The notes: generated from the sequence alone by a model not told the origin. A stretch of DNA of 64,000 bases from Palsa-504 sp963806335 (GCA_963806335.1 CAWDXO010000014.1:62001-126000); one strand, 5' to 3'. Counted from the first letter of the stretch, positions 10,596-19,122 are shown. Numbers and translations: made by a program.

Positions 10596-11828
10596 TTGGA
10601 CAGGCGCACGAACAAGCCAGAGGGCTCAGGCGTAGCGTCGCCTACGGTTGTGACCTCGAGGCCTAACGGCGAAGACCTAGACGTTGAAGACGACCCGGAA
10701 ACCCGGCCATCGGACATCGGGACGCCGCCGCGGAAGGCGACTTCCGGGTCCGGCAGGTCCGCGTCCGGCACGACCCATGTGCCGAACGGCAACGGGTCCG
10801 ACCATACGCCGCACGGGTCTCTCGCGGCGAGCGACACGCCGGTCCGCGAGTCTGGGACCGATGGCCTGGCGGACGGAGCGTCTCCCGGTGAGCAGCCGGA
10901 GACGGCGCGGCCGGAGAACAGCCACGCCGGGGCGGATGCCACTATCGCCGACGGCGTGCCCGCGCTGCCCGCCGACAATCTCAGGCCGTCACGCGGTTCG
11001 CGGCAGAAGGATTCCAGCCCGGACCCGGGGATCAGCCAGTCCCTGGCCGACGATTCGCCTACGTTCAGCTTCGACCGTCCGGAAGCGGCTCCGGTCTCGC
11101 CCGGTGCCGACGATCGGACCGTCAGTCCGCCCGCTGACTCCTCCGCCGAGAACCCGTCGTGGGCCACGCCGCCGAGTTCCCTGTCGTCCCGGTCTGGCCT
11201 GTCCGGCGCCGAGCCGCCGGACGTGTCACCGGCCGCATTCGCCTGGGAGATGCCCGACCCCCCGGCGAGTTCACCGTCATCTCCGGCGCGGAACTTCCTG
11301 CGGGGCGAGACGGACACGAAAATGGCGGCTGCGGCTGCGGCCGCGACTGCTGGCGCGTCCGTGGCCCCGGACGCGGCCGACAGCGCGACCAAGACCCCCC
11401 GCGATGCGGCTCCAGCCCTATCGCCACGCGGCCCAAGGAAGTCGTCGTCCAGACGGTCGGCACGGCAGGCCCACCTGACCGTGGCCCGGGTTGAGCCCTG
11501 GTCGGTGATGAAGTTCAGCTTCGTGGTCTCCCTGGTCGCTTTTGTCATCCTGTTCGTGGCCGTGAGCGTGCTTTACGGCGCACTTTCCGCGCTCGGCGTG
11601 TTTGAGTCGCTGCAGAAGGTAGTGACGAGCGTCACCTCCAGCCAGAGCTCGGTCGGCGTGAACGCGGCCAAATGGTGGTCGGCTTCCCGGGTGCTCGGGT
11701 ACACGGCCCTGCTCGGCTCCCTCAACATCGTGCTCATCACCGCGATGGCGACTATCGGCGCGGTCGTATACAACCTGACCTCGCGGCTGGTGGGCGGGGT
11801 GGAAGTGACGCTCCGAGAGACGGAGTGA
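10596..11828 (+). CDS. DUF3566 membrane protein
   Basis: DUF3566 proteins sit downstream of gyrA in most Actinobacteria; their function is unknown. The first 285 residues are a disordered region rich in Pro, Ser, Asp and Ala. The last 120 residues are the conserved domain, with two membrane segments (about residues 310–333 and 368–392) around a WWSASRVLGY motif. The start is the TTG at 10596, with AGGGAGGA ideally spaced upstream; no in-frame ATG or GTG lies close. The protein is 410 residues, longer than many relatives because of the disordered part. Confidence 0.88.
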   Translation: MDRRTNKPEGSGVASPTVVTSRPNGEDLDVEDDPETRPSDIGTPPRKATSGSGRSASGTTHVPNGNGSDHTPHGSLAASDTPVRESGTDGLADGASPGEQPETARPENSHAGADATIADGVPALPADNLRPSRGSRQKDSSPDPGISQSLADDSPTFSFDRPEAAPVSPGADDRTVSPPADSSAENPSWATPPSSLSSRSGLSGAEPPDVSPAAFAWEMPDPPASSPSSPARNFLRGETDTKMAAAAAAATAGASVAPDAADSATKTPRDAAPALSPRGPRKSSSRRSARQAHLTVARVEPWSVMKFSFVVSLVAFVILFVAVSVLYGALSALGVFESLQKVVTSVTSSQSSVGVNAAKWWSASRVLGYTALLGSLNIVLITAMATIGAVVYNLTSRLVGGVEVTLRETE

Positions 11829-11984
11829 CGCGGCGAGGGCGGGCGCGGCAACATCGCCAGGCAGCGCGCACGCCCGCCCACTCCGGACCGGAACGCCTGA
11901 GGTCCAGAACCCCGGCGCAACCCGCCGCGCCGGTACGGTAGGATGATTGCTGCTTCTGTTTCCGCAGGTCAGACAGTTGAGCAT

Positions 11985-12058
11985 GGGGTTATAGCTCAGT
12001 CGGTTAGAGCGCGTCCCTGATAAGGACGAGGCCCGTGGTTCAAGTCCACGTAACCCCA
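11985..12058 (+). tRNA. tRNA-Ile (GAT)
   Basis: The 74-base gene folds as a full cloverleaf. The acceptor arm GGGGTTA pairs with TAACCCC, followed by discriminator A. The anticodon stem CGTCC/GGACG encloses loop CTGATAA with anticodon GAT. The T-arm contains GTTCAAGTC. No CCA is encoded. tRNA-Ile after gyrA and DUF3566 is the normal actinobacterial position. Confidence 0.97.
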
Positions 12059-12235
12059 CAAATCACTTCCCCACCAGCGGCAACGCACCCCTCAAGATCA
12101 TCTGGCGGGCGCGGCGCGTCCTCCGAAGGACCGGGCAGGCAGAGCGGCTTTGCTAAGCTGCCGTACACCCGCGGTCCGCGGAATCTCCTTTCCGCCGGAC
12201 CGCCCAGCTGTCATCGAGGTGGAGGGTTCTTCGCT

Positions 12236-12358
12236 GTGAGGAAACTAATCGTGGTCGCCGCGCTCGGGCTCGGCGCATTCGCCGTCTGGCGCAAGGTCGC
12301 CTCCGACCGGGCCGAGCTCGACCTGTGGACCGAGGCCACCGCCGCCGACGAGGACTGA
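12236..12358 (+). CDS. DLW-39 family small protein
   Basis: This 40-residue protein has one hydrophobic N-terminal segment (about residues 4–18) followed by a conserved DRAELDLWTEAT motif near the C-terminus. It matches the DLW-39 family of very short actinobacterial proteins found near tRNA-Ile, of unknown function. The GTG start follows a GAGGTGGAGGG stretch. The membrane segment suggests an inner-membrane peptide. Confidence 0.85.
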   Translation: MRKLIVVAALGLGAFAVWRKVASDRAELDLWTEATAADED

Positions 12359-12426
12359 CCTGCGCGACCGCAGGCGACGTCCGGCCGGCGCAGAGCCGGT
12401 CCGGCGCCGGGAGGGGAGGCGAGCCG

Positions 12427-13137
12427 GTGAGCGATGCACCCGCCGTCTCGCTGGTCTGCTGTGACGTGCTCGGTGCGGCCGCGGTCGAAGGCAGCGTGCT
12501 CGAGCGGGCGTTCGCGGAGGCGATTGCCACTCAGGGCGTGGTGACCGGCACTGCCGCGTACACCAGGTCGATGGTCCAGTTCGACCGGACCCGCGGCTGG
12601 TCGCCGATAGACGTCATGCTGAGGCTGTTCCCGGAGGATGAAATCCGGGCCCAGGCCGCGAACCTCGCCTTCGAGCGGTCGTTTCAGGCCGCCGTGGACC
12701 GGTTCGGCGCGCTACCGCTGCCCGGTGCGAACGAGACGCTGGCCAAGCTCACCGCGGCCGGGATCAAGCTGGGGCTCGTGTCCTCGCTTTCCCGGCCCGC
12801 GATGAGCGTGATCGTGGCGGCCCTGGACTGGTGGCAGCGGGTGGACCTGGTACTGTGCGCCGACGATGTGGCCAGGGGCTTCCCCTGGCCCGATCTGGTC
12901 CTGACGGCGGTCCTGCGGCTCGGCATCGGCGATGTGCGGGACGTCGCCGTGGTCACCGCCAGCGAAAGCGGGGTGCTGGCCGCCCGGCGCGCCGGGGCCG
13001 GATTCGTCGTCGGCATGCTGAGCGACGTCGATGATGCGGGCAGGCTCCGCCGGGCCGGGGCGACTCACCTGCTGGCGGATATCGGAGAACTGCCCGATCT
13101 GCTGGCCTCGCAGGCCGGCCCCGCTATGAGTGACTAA
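12427..13137 (+). CDS. HAD-superfamily hydrolase, phosphonatase-like
   Basis: The 236-residue protein looks like a HAD phosphohydrolase of the phosphonatase or phosphoglycolate-phosphatase type. It shows the N-terminal strand VSLVCCDVLG (usually DxxG/T, here CDVLG), motif II LGLVSSLSR, a Lys replaced by Arg in the region VARGFPWPDLVL, and VAVVTASESGVLAARRAG in place of the usual motif with two Asp residues. Several catalytic positions therefore look altered, so activity is uncertain. The GTG start has AGGGGAGG 7 bases upstream. Confidence 0.7.
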   Translation: MSDAPAVSLVCCDVLGAAAVEGSVLERAFAEAIATQGVVTGTAAYTRSMVQFDRTRGWSPIDVMLRLFPEDEIRAQAANLAFERSFQAAVDRFGALPLPGANETLAKLTAAGIKLGLVSSLSRPAMSVIVAALDWWQRVDLVLCADDVARGFPWPDLVLTAVLRLGIGDVRDVAVVTASESGVLAARRAGAGFVVGMLSDVDDAGRLRRAGATHLLADIGELPDLLASQAGPAMSD

Positions 13138-13166
13138 CATCGCGTTTCAGCTGGCAGACTTAAAGC

Positions 13167-14030
13167 ATGCCGGAATTGCCTGAAGTGGAGTCGCTGGCCG
13201 CCTTCCTGCGCGGTCACGCGGTAGGCCACGCCGTGGCGCGGGCCGACGCGGCCTCGTTTTCCGTGCTGAAGACGTTCGACCCGCCGCTCGCTCAGCTGAC
13301 CGGCCAGGTGATCACCGAAGTTGGCAGGCACGGCAAATTCCTCGACCTCTCCACCGACCAGGGTCTGCACCTGATCATGCACCTGGCCCGGGCCGGCTGG
13401 CTGCGCTGGCGCGAGGAGTTGCCGTCGGCGCCACCGAAACCCGGTAAGAGCCCGCTGGCCTTCCGGCTGATGCTCGACGACGGTTCCGGGTTCGACCTCA
13501 CCGAGGCCGGCACCCGCAAGCGCCTCGCGGTGTACCTGGTCCGCGACCCCGCCGAAGTGCCCGGGGTCGCCACGCTCGGACCCGACCCGCTGGCCGCCGA
13601 CTTCACCGTGGACACGCTGGCCGGCCTGCTGGCCGACCGCAGGACGCAGGTCAAGGGGGTACTCCGCGATCAGCGAATCATCGCGGGCATCGGCAATGCG
13701 TACTCGGACGAGGTTCTGCACGCGGCCAAGATGTCACCGTTCAAGATCGCGTCCAGCCTGACACCCGCCGATGTGGCCACCCTGTACGACGCGATCAAGG
13801 CGACCCTGGCCGAGGCGATCGAGCGCTCGGCGGGCCTGGCCGCCGCCGACCTGAAGAGCGAGAAGAAGAGCGGCCTGCGCGTGCACGGCAAGGCCGGCCA
13901 GGCGTGCCCGGTCTGCGGCGACACCATCAGGGAGGTCTCGTTCGCGGACTCCGCGCTCCAGTACTGCCCGACCTGCCAGACCAGCGGCAAGCCACTCGCC
14001 GATCGCCGCCTGTCCCGCCTGCTCAAATAG
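13167..14030 (+). CDS. Fpg/Nei family DNA glycosylase
   Basis: These enzymes remove oxidised bases and nick the abasic site. The N-terminus MPELPEVE supplies the catalytic Pro2 and Glu3. A Lys in GRHGKFLDL matches the conserved lysine. The helix-two-turn-helix region includes GIGNAYSDEVLHAAK. The C-terminal zinc finger is CPVCG…CPTC, ending in a basic tail. The protein is 287 residues. Whether it prefers formamidopyrimidine or oxidised pyrimidines cannot be told. Confidence 0.9.
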   Translation: MPELPEVESLAAFLRGHAVGHAVARADAASFSVLKTFDPPLAQLTGQVITEVGRHGKFLDLSTDQGLHLIMHLARAGWLRWREELPSAPPKPGKSPLAFRLMLDDGSGFDLTEAGTRKRLAVYLVRDPAEVPGVATLGPDPLAADFTVDTLAGLLADRRTQVKGVLRDQRIIAGIGNAYSDEVLHAAKMSPFKIASSLTPADVATLYDAIKATLAEAIERSAGLAAADLKSEKKSGLRVHGKAGQACPVCGDTIREVSFADSALQYCPTCQTSGKPLADRRLSRLLK

Positions 14031-14116
14031 TGCTTGCCGCGGTATCGCCCGGTGGCCACCAGGCGCTCTTTCATCGCAGTGCAGGCCCGCAGCGGGTACC
14101 CTTGGGAAGACATCTT

Positions 14117-14189
14117 GGGGCTATAGCTCAGCTGGAAGAGCGTCTGGTTTGCATCCAGAAGGCCAGGGGTTCGAGTCCCCTTAGCTCCA
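14117..14189 (+). tRNA. tRNA-Ala (TGC)
   Basis: The cloverleaf has acceptor GGGGCTA pairing with TAGCTCC through one wobble pair, anticodon stem TCTGG/CCAGA with loop TTTGCAT (anticodon TGC) and T-arm GGGGTTCGAGTCCCC. Its last 46 bases plus one flanking C (14144–14190) recur at 19226–19272, so the gene is the attachment site of an integrated element. Confidence 0.97.
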
Positions 14190-14190
14190 C
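14144..14190 (+). repeat. Left attachment site (within tRNA-Ala)
   Basis: This is the 47-base 3' part of tRNA-Ala, from the anticodon stem to one base past the discriminator. It matches 19226–19272 at 46 positions. The intact tRNA lies on this side, so integration restored the gene here. Confidence 0.85.
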
Positions 14191-14217
14191 GCATTTTTCG
14201 AACACCCGACCCCCATG

Positions 14218-14239
14218 TACAGCAGCGAAGTACAGCAAC
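14218..14239 (+). repeat. Putative integrase arm site, left copy
   Basis: The 22-base sequence contains TACAGCA twice, separated by GCGAAG. A copy with one mismatch lies at 19123–19144 in the same orientation. Both lie within about 130 bases of the attachment repeats, which suggests integrase-binding arm sites. Confidence 0.6.
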
Positions 14240-14245
14240 GTGCGC

Positions 14246-14912
14246 TTACTCCGCTTCATCTGGCAGCACGGCGTCGGGGGAACTCAGGGCATCGCTGAGC
14301 CGCATGAGCGCGGCGAGTGTCGCCTTGTCGGGCACCATGGTGTAGATCTCCATCGTAATGGAGATCTTGCTGTGCCGCAGAATTTGCATGGCGACACGCG
14401 GGTGCACGTCGAGGGCCGCGAGCAGTGAGCCGCAGGTGCGGCGGGTGTCATGGACGCGGATGCGCCGCACGCCAGCCTTGGCGCAACGCAGATCGAAACG
14501 GCGACTGACCGCGCGCGGCTCGATCGCGCGGCCGGTGCGCGTGGTGAATACCAGGCCGTCACCGGGCCAGCTGCCGCCGCCGTGTTTAGCCGGGCGCGCA
14601 TGCGATCCTGTGCCTCGCGCTGGAGCTTCAGCGCGGCGAGGCAGATATCAGGCAGCGGGAGAACGTCCGTGCTGCCATCGGTTTTCAAGTGCTGTTGTGG
14701 ATCAGCTCGCGGCCGACGCGCTGGACTTGCCATTCAAGCGAAACCTCGGCCTTGTCCAGGTGGACCGATGGCCAGACGAGGCCCTGCGCCTCGCCTTTGC
14801 GAAGGCCAAGAATGAGGATCAGAACCCACAGCGGATAGAGCGGATCATGATCGGCATAAGCCGATTCAAGGGCGCACCTTCGGCGCGCCACGCCTACGAC
14901 CGGAACCGGCAA
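14246..14912 (-). pseudogene. Tyrosine recombinase (integrase), frameshifted and truncated
   Basis: Pieces of a phage-type integrase catalytic domain appear in order in three reading frames. The first (about 14912–14685) has the first catalytic Arg in ILGLRKGEAQGLVW and ends at a stop. The second (about 14730–14600) has STDVLPLPDICL. The third (about 14575–14246) has VFTTRTGRAIEPR, the HxxR box HDTRRTCGSLL and the Tyr nucleophile in MEIYTMV. The N-terminal DNA-binding part is missing. The third piece alone is an intact 74-codon frame. It points away from the tRNA and probably once integrated this element. Confidence 0.85.
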
Positions 14913-15242
14913 CGCGAGCTGGCGCGAGCAACCGGGGGAGAGCAGAGCGGCCGGGAGACCGGTGATAACCGGTAAGGGTCGCCGGGGGTCTCGCCGTTGC
15001 GGGGCGGCAGCTTTCGCCGCGCCCTCCGGGCGGAAGCCCTACGGCGCGGCGAGCTGCCGCGCACGGCTGCCCCGGCACCGGCCGCAGCCGGTCCCCGCCG
15101 TCATGCCCCTATGCCGCACCAGACGGGCAGGGCCAGGCCGTCGCGCTCGCGCCGAGTGCGCCGATCGCCGTGCGAAAGGTCACAGTCACCGGCGCCGGAA
15201 CGCCGCGCATTGTCCAGGTCGGCCCCTCCACCCGCAAGGGCA

Positions 15243-15299
15243 CCCGAAGATCCTTTCTACCCGCTCCGCAAAACCCGCTCCGCAGAAAGCATCTTCGGG
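15243..15299. repeat. Long inverted repeat with a duplicated loop
   Basis: CCCGAAGATCCTTTCT (15243–15258) pairs with AGAAAGCATCTTCGGG (15284–15299) at 15 of 16 positions. The loop contains ACCCGCTCCGCA twice (15259–15270 and 15273–15284, the second touching the right arm). As RNA it would form a stable hairpin. No T-run follows, so it is not an ordinary intrinsic terminator. Confidence 0.7.
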
Positions 15300-15334
15300 A
15301 CCCACCCGTGCACGCGGAGCCTCTGCCGCCCCCG

Positions 15335-15424
15335 CGGGCCTGACGGCGAGGGCCAGGCCAGAGGCCAGGCCCGAAACGCACGCGGCGAACCTCCCGATAG
15401 CACCTACCGGAAGGAGGAGAAATT
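15335..15424 (+). repeat. Direct repeat copy 1 (about 88 bases)
   Basis: This segment recurs at 16319–16408 with about 80% identity. Shared blocks include GCCAGGCC, AGGCCAGGCCCGAAACGC and CGCGGCGAACCTCCC. Copy 2 leads straight into a cation transporter start, while copy 1 leads into a TTG that meets a stop after two codons. Copy 1 may mark the 5' leader of a deleted paralogous gene. Confidence 0.7.
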
Positions 15425-15510
15425 GGCGTAGCTCACCAGAACAGCCGGAATCCGAGGAACACTGCCGCGCTGGCGGACCCATATGGCAGGCGCCGGGTGG
15501 TGTGCCTTAA

Positions 15511-15650
15511 AATGAGACCTGAAGGGGAGTAGTTCCTCGCTGGCTGATCGACATGCTGGTGCGTGATCGCACCCGGTCGTCAGGCCCCAAAGACGGGGTG
15601 AATGAGACCTTCGCCGATGAGTGCAGCTCATTCTGGCGGGGGTCCTTTTT
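15511..15650 (+). ncRNA. yybP-ykoY (Mn2+) riboswitch with terminator
   Basis: The leader has the family's conserved blocks: GAAGGGGAGTAG (15521–15532) and GAATGAGACCTTCGCC near 15600–15615, closing the P1 stem through GAAGG/CCTTC. This class binds Mn2+ and controls manganese exporters. GACCTTCGCC (15606–15615) can instead pair with GGCGGGGGTC (15635–15644) over 10 bp with two wobbles, followed by TTTTT (15646–15650). The aptamer and the terminator thus share a strand, so metal binding should favour read-through. The next gene is a GDT1-type transporter, the expected target. Confidence 0.85.
15606..15650 (+). terminator. Riboswitch expression-platform terminator
   Basis: A 10-bp stem (15606–15615 with 15635–15644) encloses a smaller ATGAG/CTCAT hairpin (15617–15631) and is followed by five Ts. 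Its 5' arm is also the 3' strand of the riboswitch P1 helix, so the two structures exclude each other. Confidence 0.75.
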
Positions 15651-15690
15651 GTACCTCGCCGGGCGGGCTGGACCGGAGAGGCTCGCCCTG

Positions 15691-16296
15691 GTGTCTGGCT
15701 TGTTGCTGCTGGTGACTGTCTTTGCCGTGACGTTCATTGCGGAGCTGCCAGATAAATCCTTGTTCGCTTCGCTGGTGCTGGGCACACGCTACCGGCCAGC
15801 CCATGTCTGGCTGGGCGTCGCCGCAGCCTTCGCCGTACACGTCGCCCTGTCCGTCGGGGCGGGGGGACTGCTCACGCTGGCGCCGAAGTCCGTGATCGAT
15901 TTCGTCACTGCGGGATTGTTCCTGGCCGGGACGATCTGGATGCTGCGATCGGCTTCGGAGAACGAAAACGAGCCCGGGCCAGATGCGGCGCGGATGGGCG
16001 CGCCGCCTCCGAGCTTCCTGCGGGTATTTGCCACGAGCTTCACGGTCGTGTTCATCGGCGAATGGGGAGACGTCACCCAGATCACGACCGCCAACTTCGT
16101 TGCCCGCTACAACGACCCTCTGATCATCGGCGTAGCCGCCCTGGCGGCGCTGTGGGCCGTGTCGGCGCTTGCTGTGTTCGGCGGCGCCAAGTTGCTCCAG
16201 CGCGTTCCGGTGCGCTGGGTTCGCCTGGCCGGAGCGGTAGCGCTCACCAGCCTGGGAATCTACAGCCTCGTCAGGGCTATCAGAAGTCTGGGCTAA
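15691..16296 (+). CDS. GDT1/TMEM165 family Mn2+/Ca2+ exporter
   Basis: Members of this family (UPF0016) export manganese or calcium across the membrane. The 201-residue protein has six predicted membrane segments. Its two inverted half-repeats carry the conserved acidic motifs FIAELPDKS and FIGEWGDVTQ. The GTG at 15691 is chosen because GGAGAGG lies 9 bases upstream and because the frame further 5' is riboswitch. Control by an Mn2+ riboswitch supports a manganese-export role. Confidence 0.88.
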   Translation: MSGLLLLVTVFAVTFIAELPDKSLFASLVLGTRYRPAHVWLGVAAAFAVHVALSVGAGGLLTLAPKSVIDFVTAGLFLAGTIWMLRSASENENEPGPDAARMGAPPPSFLRVFATSFTVVFIGEWGDVTQITTANFVARYNDPLIIGVAALAALWAVSALAVFGGAKLLQRVPVRWVRLAGAVALTSLGIYSLVRAIRSLG

Positions 16297-16318
16297 GCCG
16301 CACGTTTCTGCCGACCTA

Positions 16319-16408
16319 GGGCCCTGAAGGCGAGAGCCAGGCCAAGGCCAGGCCCGAAACGCGCGCGGCGAACCTCCCAGCACGGTACCGGCCAGAGGCT
16401 GGAGAATT
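16319..16408 (+). repeat. Direct repeat copy 2, leader of a cation transporter
   Basis: This is the second copy of the repeat at 15335–15424. It ends 3 bases before the GTG start of the next gene, so it makes up most of that gene's 5' leader. Its conservation between two positions suggests a functional leader or a duplication event. Confidence 0.65.
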
Positions 16409-16411
16409 GAT

Positions 16412-17041
16412 GTGTCGCCGGACCACGACGAGGAGCAGATGACCACAGCGGACGAGCGGCACAGGCTGACTCGACGCGGCTTCTGGCTGGAGTACGCGAG
16501 CATGGCCTGGATGACAGTCGAAGCGGTGGCTGCGATCACTGCGGGCATCGTTGCTTCCTCCATCGCGCTGATCGGTTTCGGCCTGGACTCAGTGATCGAG
16601 TTCTTCGCCGCCGCGATCGTCGTCTGGCAGCTACGCGGTGACATCGGCGAACGCGAGACCCGCGCGGTCCGCCTCATTGGCATCACGTTCTTCGTACTCG
16701 CCGCGTACCTCACCGCCGAAAGCATCCAGGCCCTGATAAGCCACGCCAAGCCTGAGCAATCCGTGCTCGGCCTCGCCGTGACCGCAGCGGCCTTGCTCGT
16801 GATGCCATCGCTAGCCTGGGCAAAGCAGCGCACCGGGCAGGCCCTGGGCAACCGGACTCTCATCGCGGATGCTGCCGAAAACGCCTTCTGCGCCTTCACC
16901 TCAGGAGCGGCCCTGATCGGCTTCGGCCTCAGCGCCTGGCTGAGATGGTGGTGGGCCGATCCTGCCGCAGCACTCGTAATCGCCGCCCTGGCAGTCAGAG
17001 AGGGCCTCGAAGTGTGGGAAGACGACGATGCAGATACCTGA
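16412..17041 (+). CDS. Cation diffusion facilitator family transporter (short)
   Basis: The 209-residue protein has the membrane domain of CDF exporters, which exchange divalent metals for protons. The first metal site appears as IGFGLDSVIEFF and the second as IADAAENAFCAF. The cytoplasmic C-terminal domain of longer CDF proteins is missing; the protein ends DDDADT. The GTG at 16412 is used; an ATG at 16439 with GAGGAG just upstream is equally possible. The preceding 88 bases are a repeated leader. Confidence 0.85.
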   Translation: MSPDHDEEQMTTADERHRLTRRGFWLEYASMAWMTVEAVAAITAGIVASSIALIGFGLDSVIEFFAAAIVVWQLRGDIGERETRAVRLIGITFFVLAAYLTAESIQALISHAKPEQSVLGLAVTAAALLVMPSLAWAKQRTGQALGNRTLIADAAENAFCAFTSGAALIGFGLSAWLRWWWADPAAALVIAALAVREGLEVWEDDDADT

Positions 17042-17188
17042 CATCGGCCAGGACGAAGGGCCTCGCATGGACGCGGACCAAACGTCAGATCGACTGATGA
17101 TCCTTGCAGCTGGGTGCACTATGGAGCTACCACCACCGGAGCCGTGAGGGATTTGCCAGTGCGATGACCTGTTGGGGATCCTGGCAGC

Positions 17189-18115
17189 ATGCATAAGACC
17201 TCTGGCCTTCGCGATCCCGCGGCGGCATTTTCCCTGCCAGGAACCCGCGACGACACCCAGGACCGGCGACAGGCCAACCGGGCGATCGGAGTCAGCGCCC
17301 TGGGCCTGGCAGCGACCGGCCTCGTCGAGCTGCTGCTCGCGATCCTGACAGGATCAGTAGGGCTACTTGGTGATGCGATCCACAACCTGTCAGATGTCTC
17401 GACCAGTGCCGTGGTGTTCCTGGGTTTCCGGTTGTCACGGCGTCCCGCCACCGAGCGGTATCCGTACGGCCTGGAACGCGCCGAGGACCTGGCCGGGATC
17501 GGGATCGCGGCCGTTATCTGGGCCAGCGCGGCATTCGCCGGGTATGAGAGCGTCCGCAAGCTCATCGACCACGGCCCGACCTCGCACCTGGGCTGGGGCA
17601 TTGCGGGTGCCGCGATCGGCATTGTGGGCAACCAGATCGTGGCCCGGTACAAGCTCGTCGTCGGCAGGCGGATCAACTCGGCCACGCTGATCGCCGACGC
17701 CCGGCACTCCTGGCTCGATGCCCTGTCATCAGCCGGGGCGATGGCCGGGCTGATCGCGGTCGCCCTCGGCCAGCCCTGGGGCGACCCGGTAGCCGGACTG
17801 GCGGTCACCGCGTTCATCTGCCACGTCGGCTACGAAGTAACCGCCGACGTCGTCCACCGCCTGGCCGATGGCATCGACCCTTCGGTGATCACCGGCGCCG
17901 AGGCAGCCGCCGGATCGGTGCCCGGAGTCATCCACGCCCACGCCCGCGCCCGGTGGACCGGGCGAACTCTCCGTATCGAGATCGAAGGCTGGGTAGACCC
18001 AGATCTGCCAGTCCGCGACGCCGATGAACTCGGCCGCCAGGTCGCGACCGCGCTGGCCAGGAAAGTTCCCGAAGCAGGAAGCCTCACCTGGACTACCCGC
18101 GCTGGCCCTGCCTGA
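17189..18115 (+). CDS. Cation diffusion facilitator (metal efflux) transporter
   Basis: This is a full-length CDF protein of 308 residues. It shows the two metal-binding signatures HNLSD (helix 2) and ADARHSWLDA (helix 5), six membrane segments and a cytoplasmic C-terminal domain from about residue 225 (SVPGVIHAHARAR). It resembles Zn/Fe/Mn efflux proteins; the substrate cannot be told. It has the same direction as the smaller CDF gene and lies inside the tRNA-Ala element. Confidence 0.93.
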   Translation: MHKTSGLRDPAAAFSLPGTRDDTQDRRQANRAIGVSALGLAATGLVELLLAILTGSVGLLGDAIHNLSDVSTSAVVFLGFRLSRRPATERYPYGLERAEDLAGIGIAAVIWASAAFAGYESVRKLIDHGPTSHLGWGIAGAAIGIVGNQIVARYKLVVGRRINSATLIADARHSWLDALSSAGAMAGLIAVALGQPWGDPVAGLAVTAFICHVGYEVTADVVHRLADGIDPSVITGAEAAAGSVPGVIHAHARARWTGRTLRIEIEGWVDPDLPVRDADELGRQVATALARKVPEAGSLTWTTRAGPA

Positions 18116-18397
18116 GAAGGAAGATGTCAGCCACACCGTCAAGCACGTCTTGACCGTGATTCGGCTGCCAGCTTCGGGTCGATGGTCAGACACGGCTGGC
18201 CCTATTTTGGCCTTACAACGACGCTCAACGCTGCCGCCTACCGCGCATCAACGAGTACCATTTCGGCAGGTCAGCAGCGGAATGGGCAGGTAGCGGGTGC
18301 GCGTGACACAGTCTACGGATCAGATGCTCCTGAGCGTTGCCGAATCTAGCCATAGCTGATCCAGGCGTCGGAAGCTGACCTCCGCCACACTTGGAGG

Positions 18398-19039
18398 ATG
18401 GATCAGACATCGATTACCGCGGCCGGTGCGATCGACACGTTCCTGGTACTGCTGATCGGTATCGGGCCGAAGATCGCCCTGGTCCCGTTCCTGGAAATCA
18501 CCGCTTCCCTGGACCCGGCCAGCAAGCAGCGCGTACTGCGCAAGATGCTGACCACCGCGGCGACGGTGGCGGTGCTACTCATGGTGCTGGGCGAGCTGGT
18601 GCGCGTCTTGCTGCACTTCACGATCGGATCCCTGTCGATCGCCGGTGGCGTGATCTTGCTCGTGATTGCAGTGTGGATGGTGCTCGCGCCACCCACTGAC
18701 AGCAGCCGCCGCGACGCCGGCAAAGACCCGATGCAACAGGCCCAGTTCCCGCTAGCCGTGCCCTATCTGCTCAACCCGGTGGGCATCGTCGGCCTGATGA
18801 CGATCTCCGCGGAGGCGAAGTCACTCAGCGTCTTCGCCGTGGAGTTCGGGATCCTCGTGTTCGTCCTGCTGCTGGACGTGGTGGTGTTCCGCTGGGCGAA
18901 CCGGGTAAGCGAGAAGCTCGACGAAAGCCGGATGCTGGTCACCGAGAAAGTCTTCGGCTTCCTGATCGCTGCGATCGCCGTGCAGCTGATCCTCGACGGG
19001 CTGGCCTCGGTAGGAGTCATCGCGCCTGTCCCGCACTGA
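18398..19039 (+). CDS. MarC family membrane protein
   Basis: MarC/SnatA (UPF0056) proteins are multi-pass membrane proteins, some of which export small amino acids. The 213-residue protein has six hydrophobic segments. The conserved half-repeat motifs appear as LVPFLEITASLDP and QFPLAVPYLLNPVGI. GGAGG lies directly before the ATG, which is closer than ideal. It is the last cargo gene of the element; the function here is inferred only from the family. Confidence 0.85.
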   Translation: MDQTSITAAGAIDTFLVLLIGIGPKIALVPFLEITASLDPASKQRVLRKMLTTAATVAVLLMVLGELVRVLLHFTIGSLSIAGGVILLVIAVWMVLAPPTDSSRRDAGKDPMQQAQFPLAVPYLLNPVGIVGLMTISAEAKSLSVFAVEFGILVFVLLLDVVVFRWANRVSEKLDESRMLVTEKVFGFLIAAIAVQLILDGLASVGVIAPVPH

Positions 19040-19122
19040 GACATGGACCCGCTGGCCTGCGCCAGCGACCTTCATTGACCTCCATGCCGCTAGCTACGGA
19101 TCAGATGGTGACGGTCGTCGCT

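Larger units (their letters stand above)
14913..15510. other. Region without a supported gene; structured repeats
   Basis: I see no convincing coding sequence in these 598 bases. Two structures stand out: a 16-bp near-perfect inverted repeat at 15243–15299 and the first copy of an 88-base direct repeat at 15335–15424. Open frames here are Arg/Pro/Ala-rich, as expected by chance in GC-rich DNA. Confidence 0.5.

Noticed and set aside
14962..15510. 182-codon frame in the element before the riboswitch
   Set aside because: The product is Arg/Pro/Ala-rich with no homology, and the frame covers the hairpin and the direct repeat.
15553..15690. Upstream extension of the GDT1-type gene from an ATG at 15553
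   Set aside because: The extension lies within the riboswitch and terminator; the GTG at 15691 has a proper Shine-Dalgarno sequence and starts at the first membrane helix.
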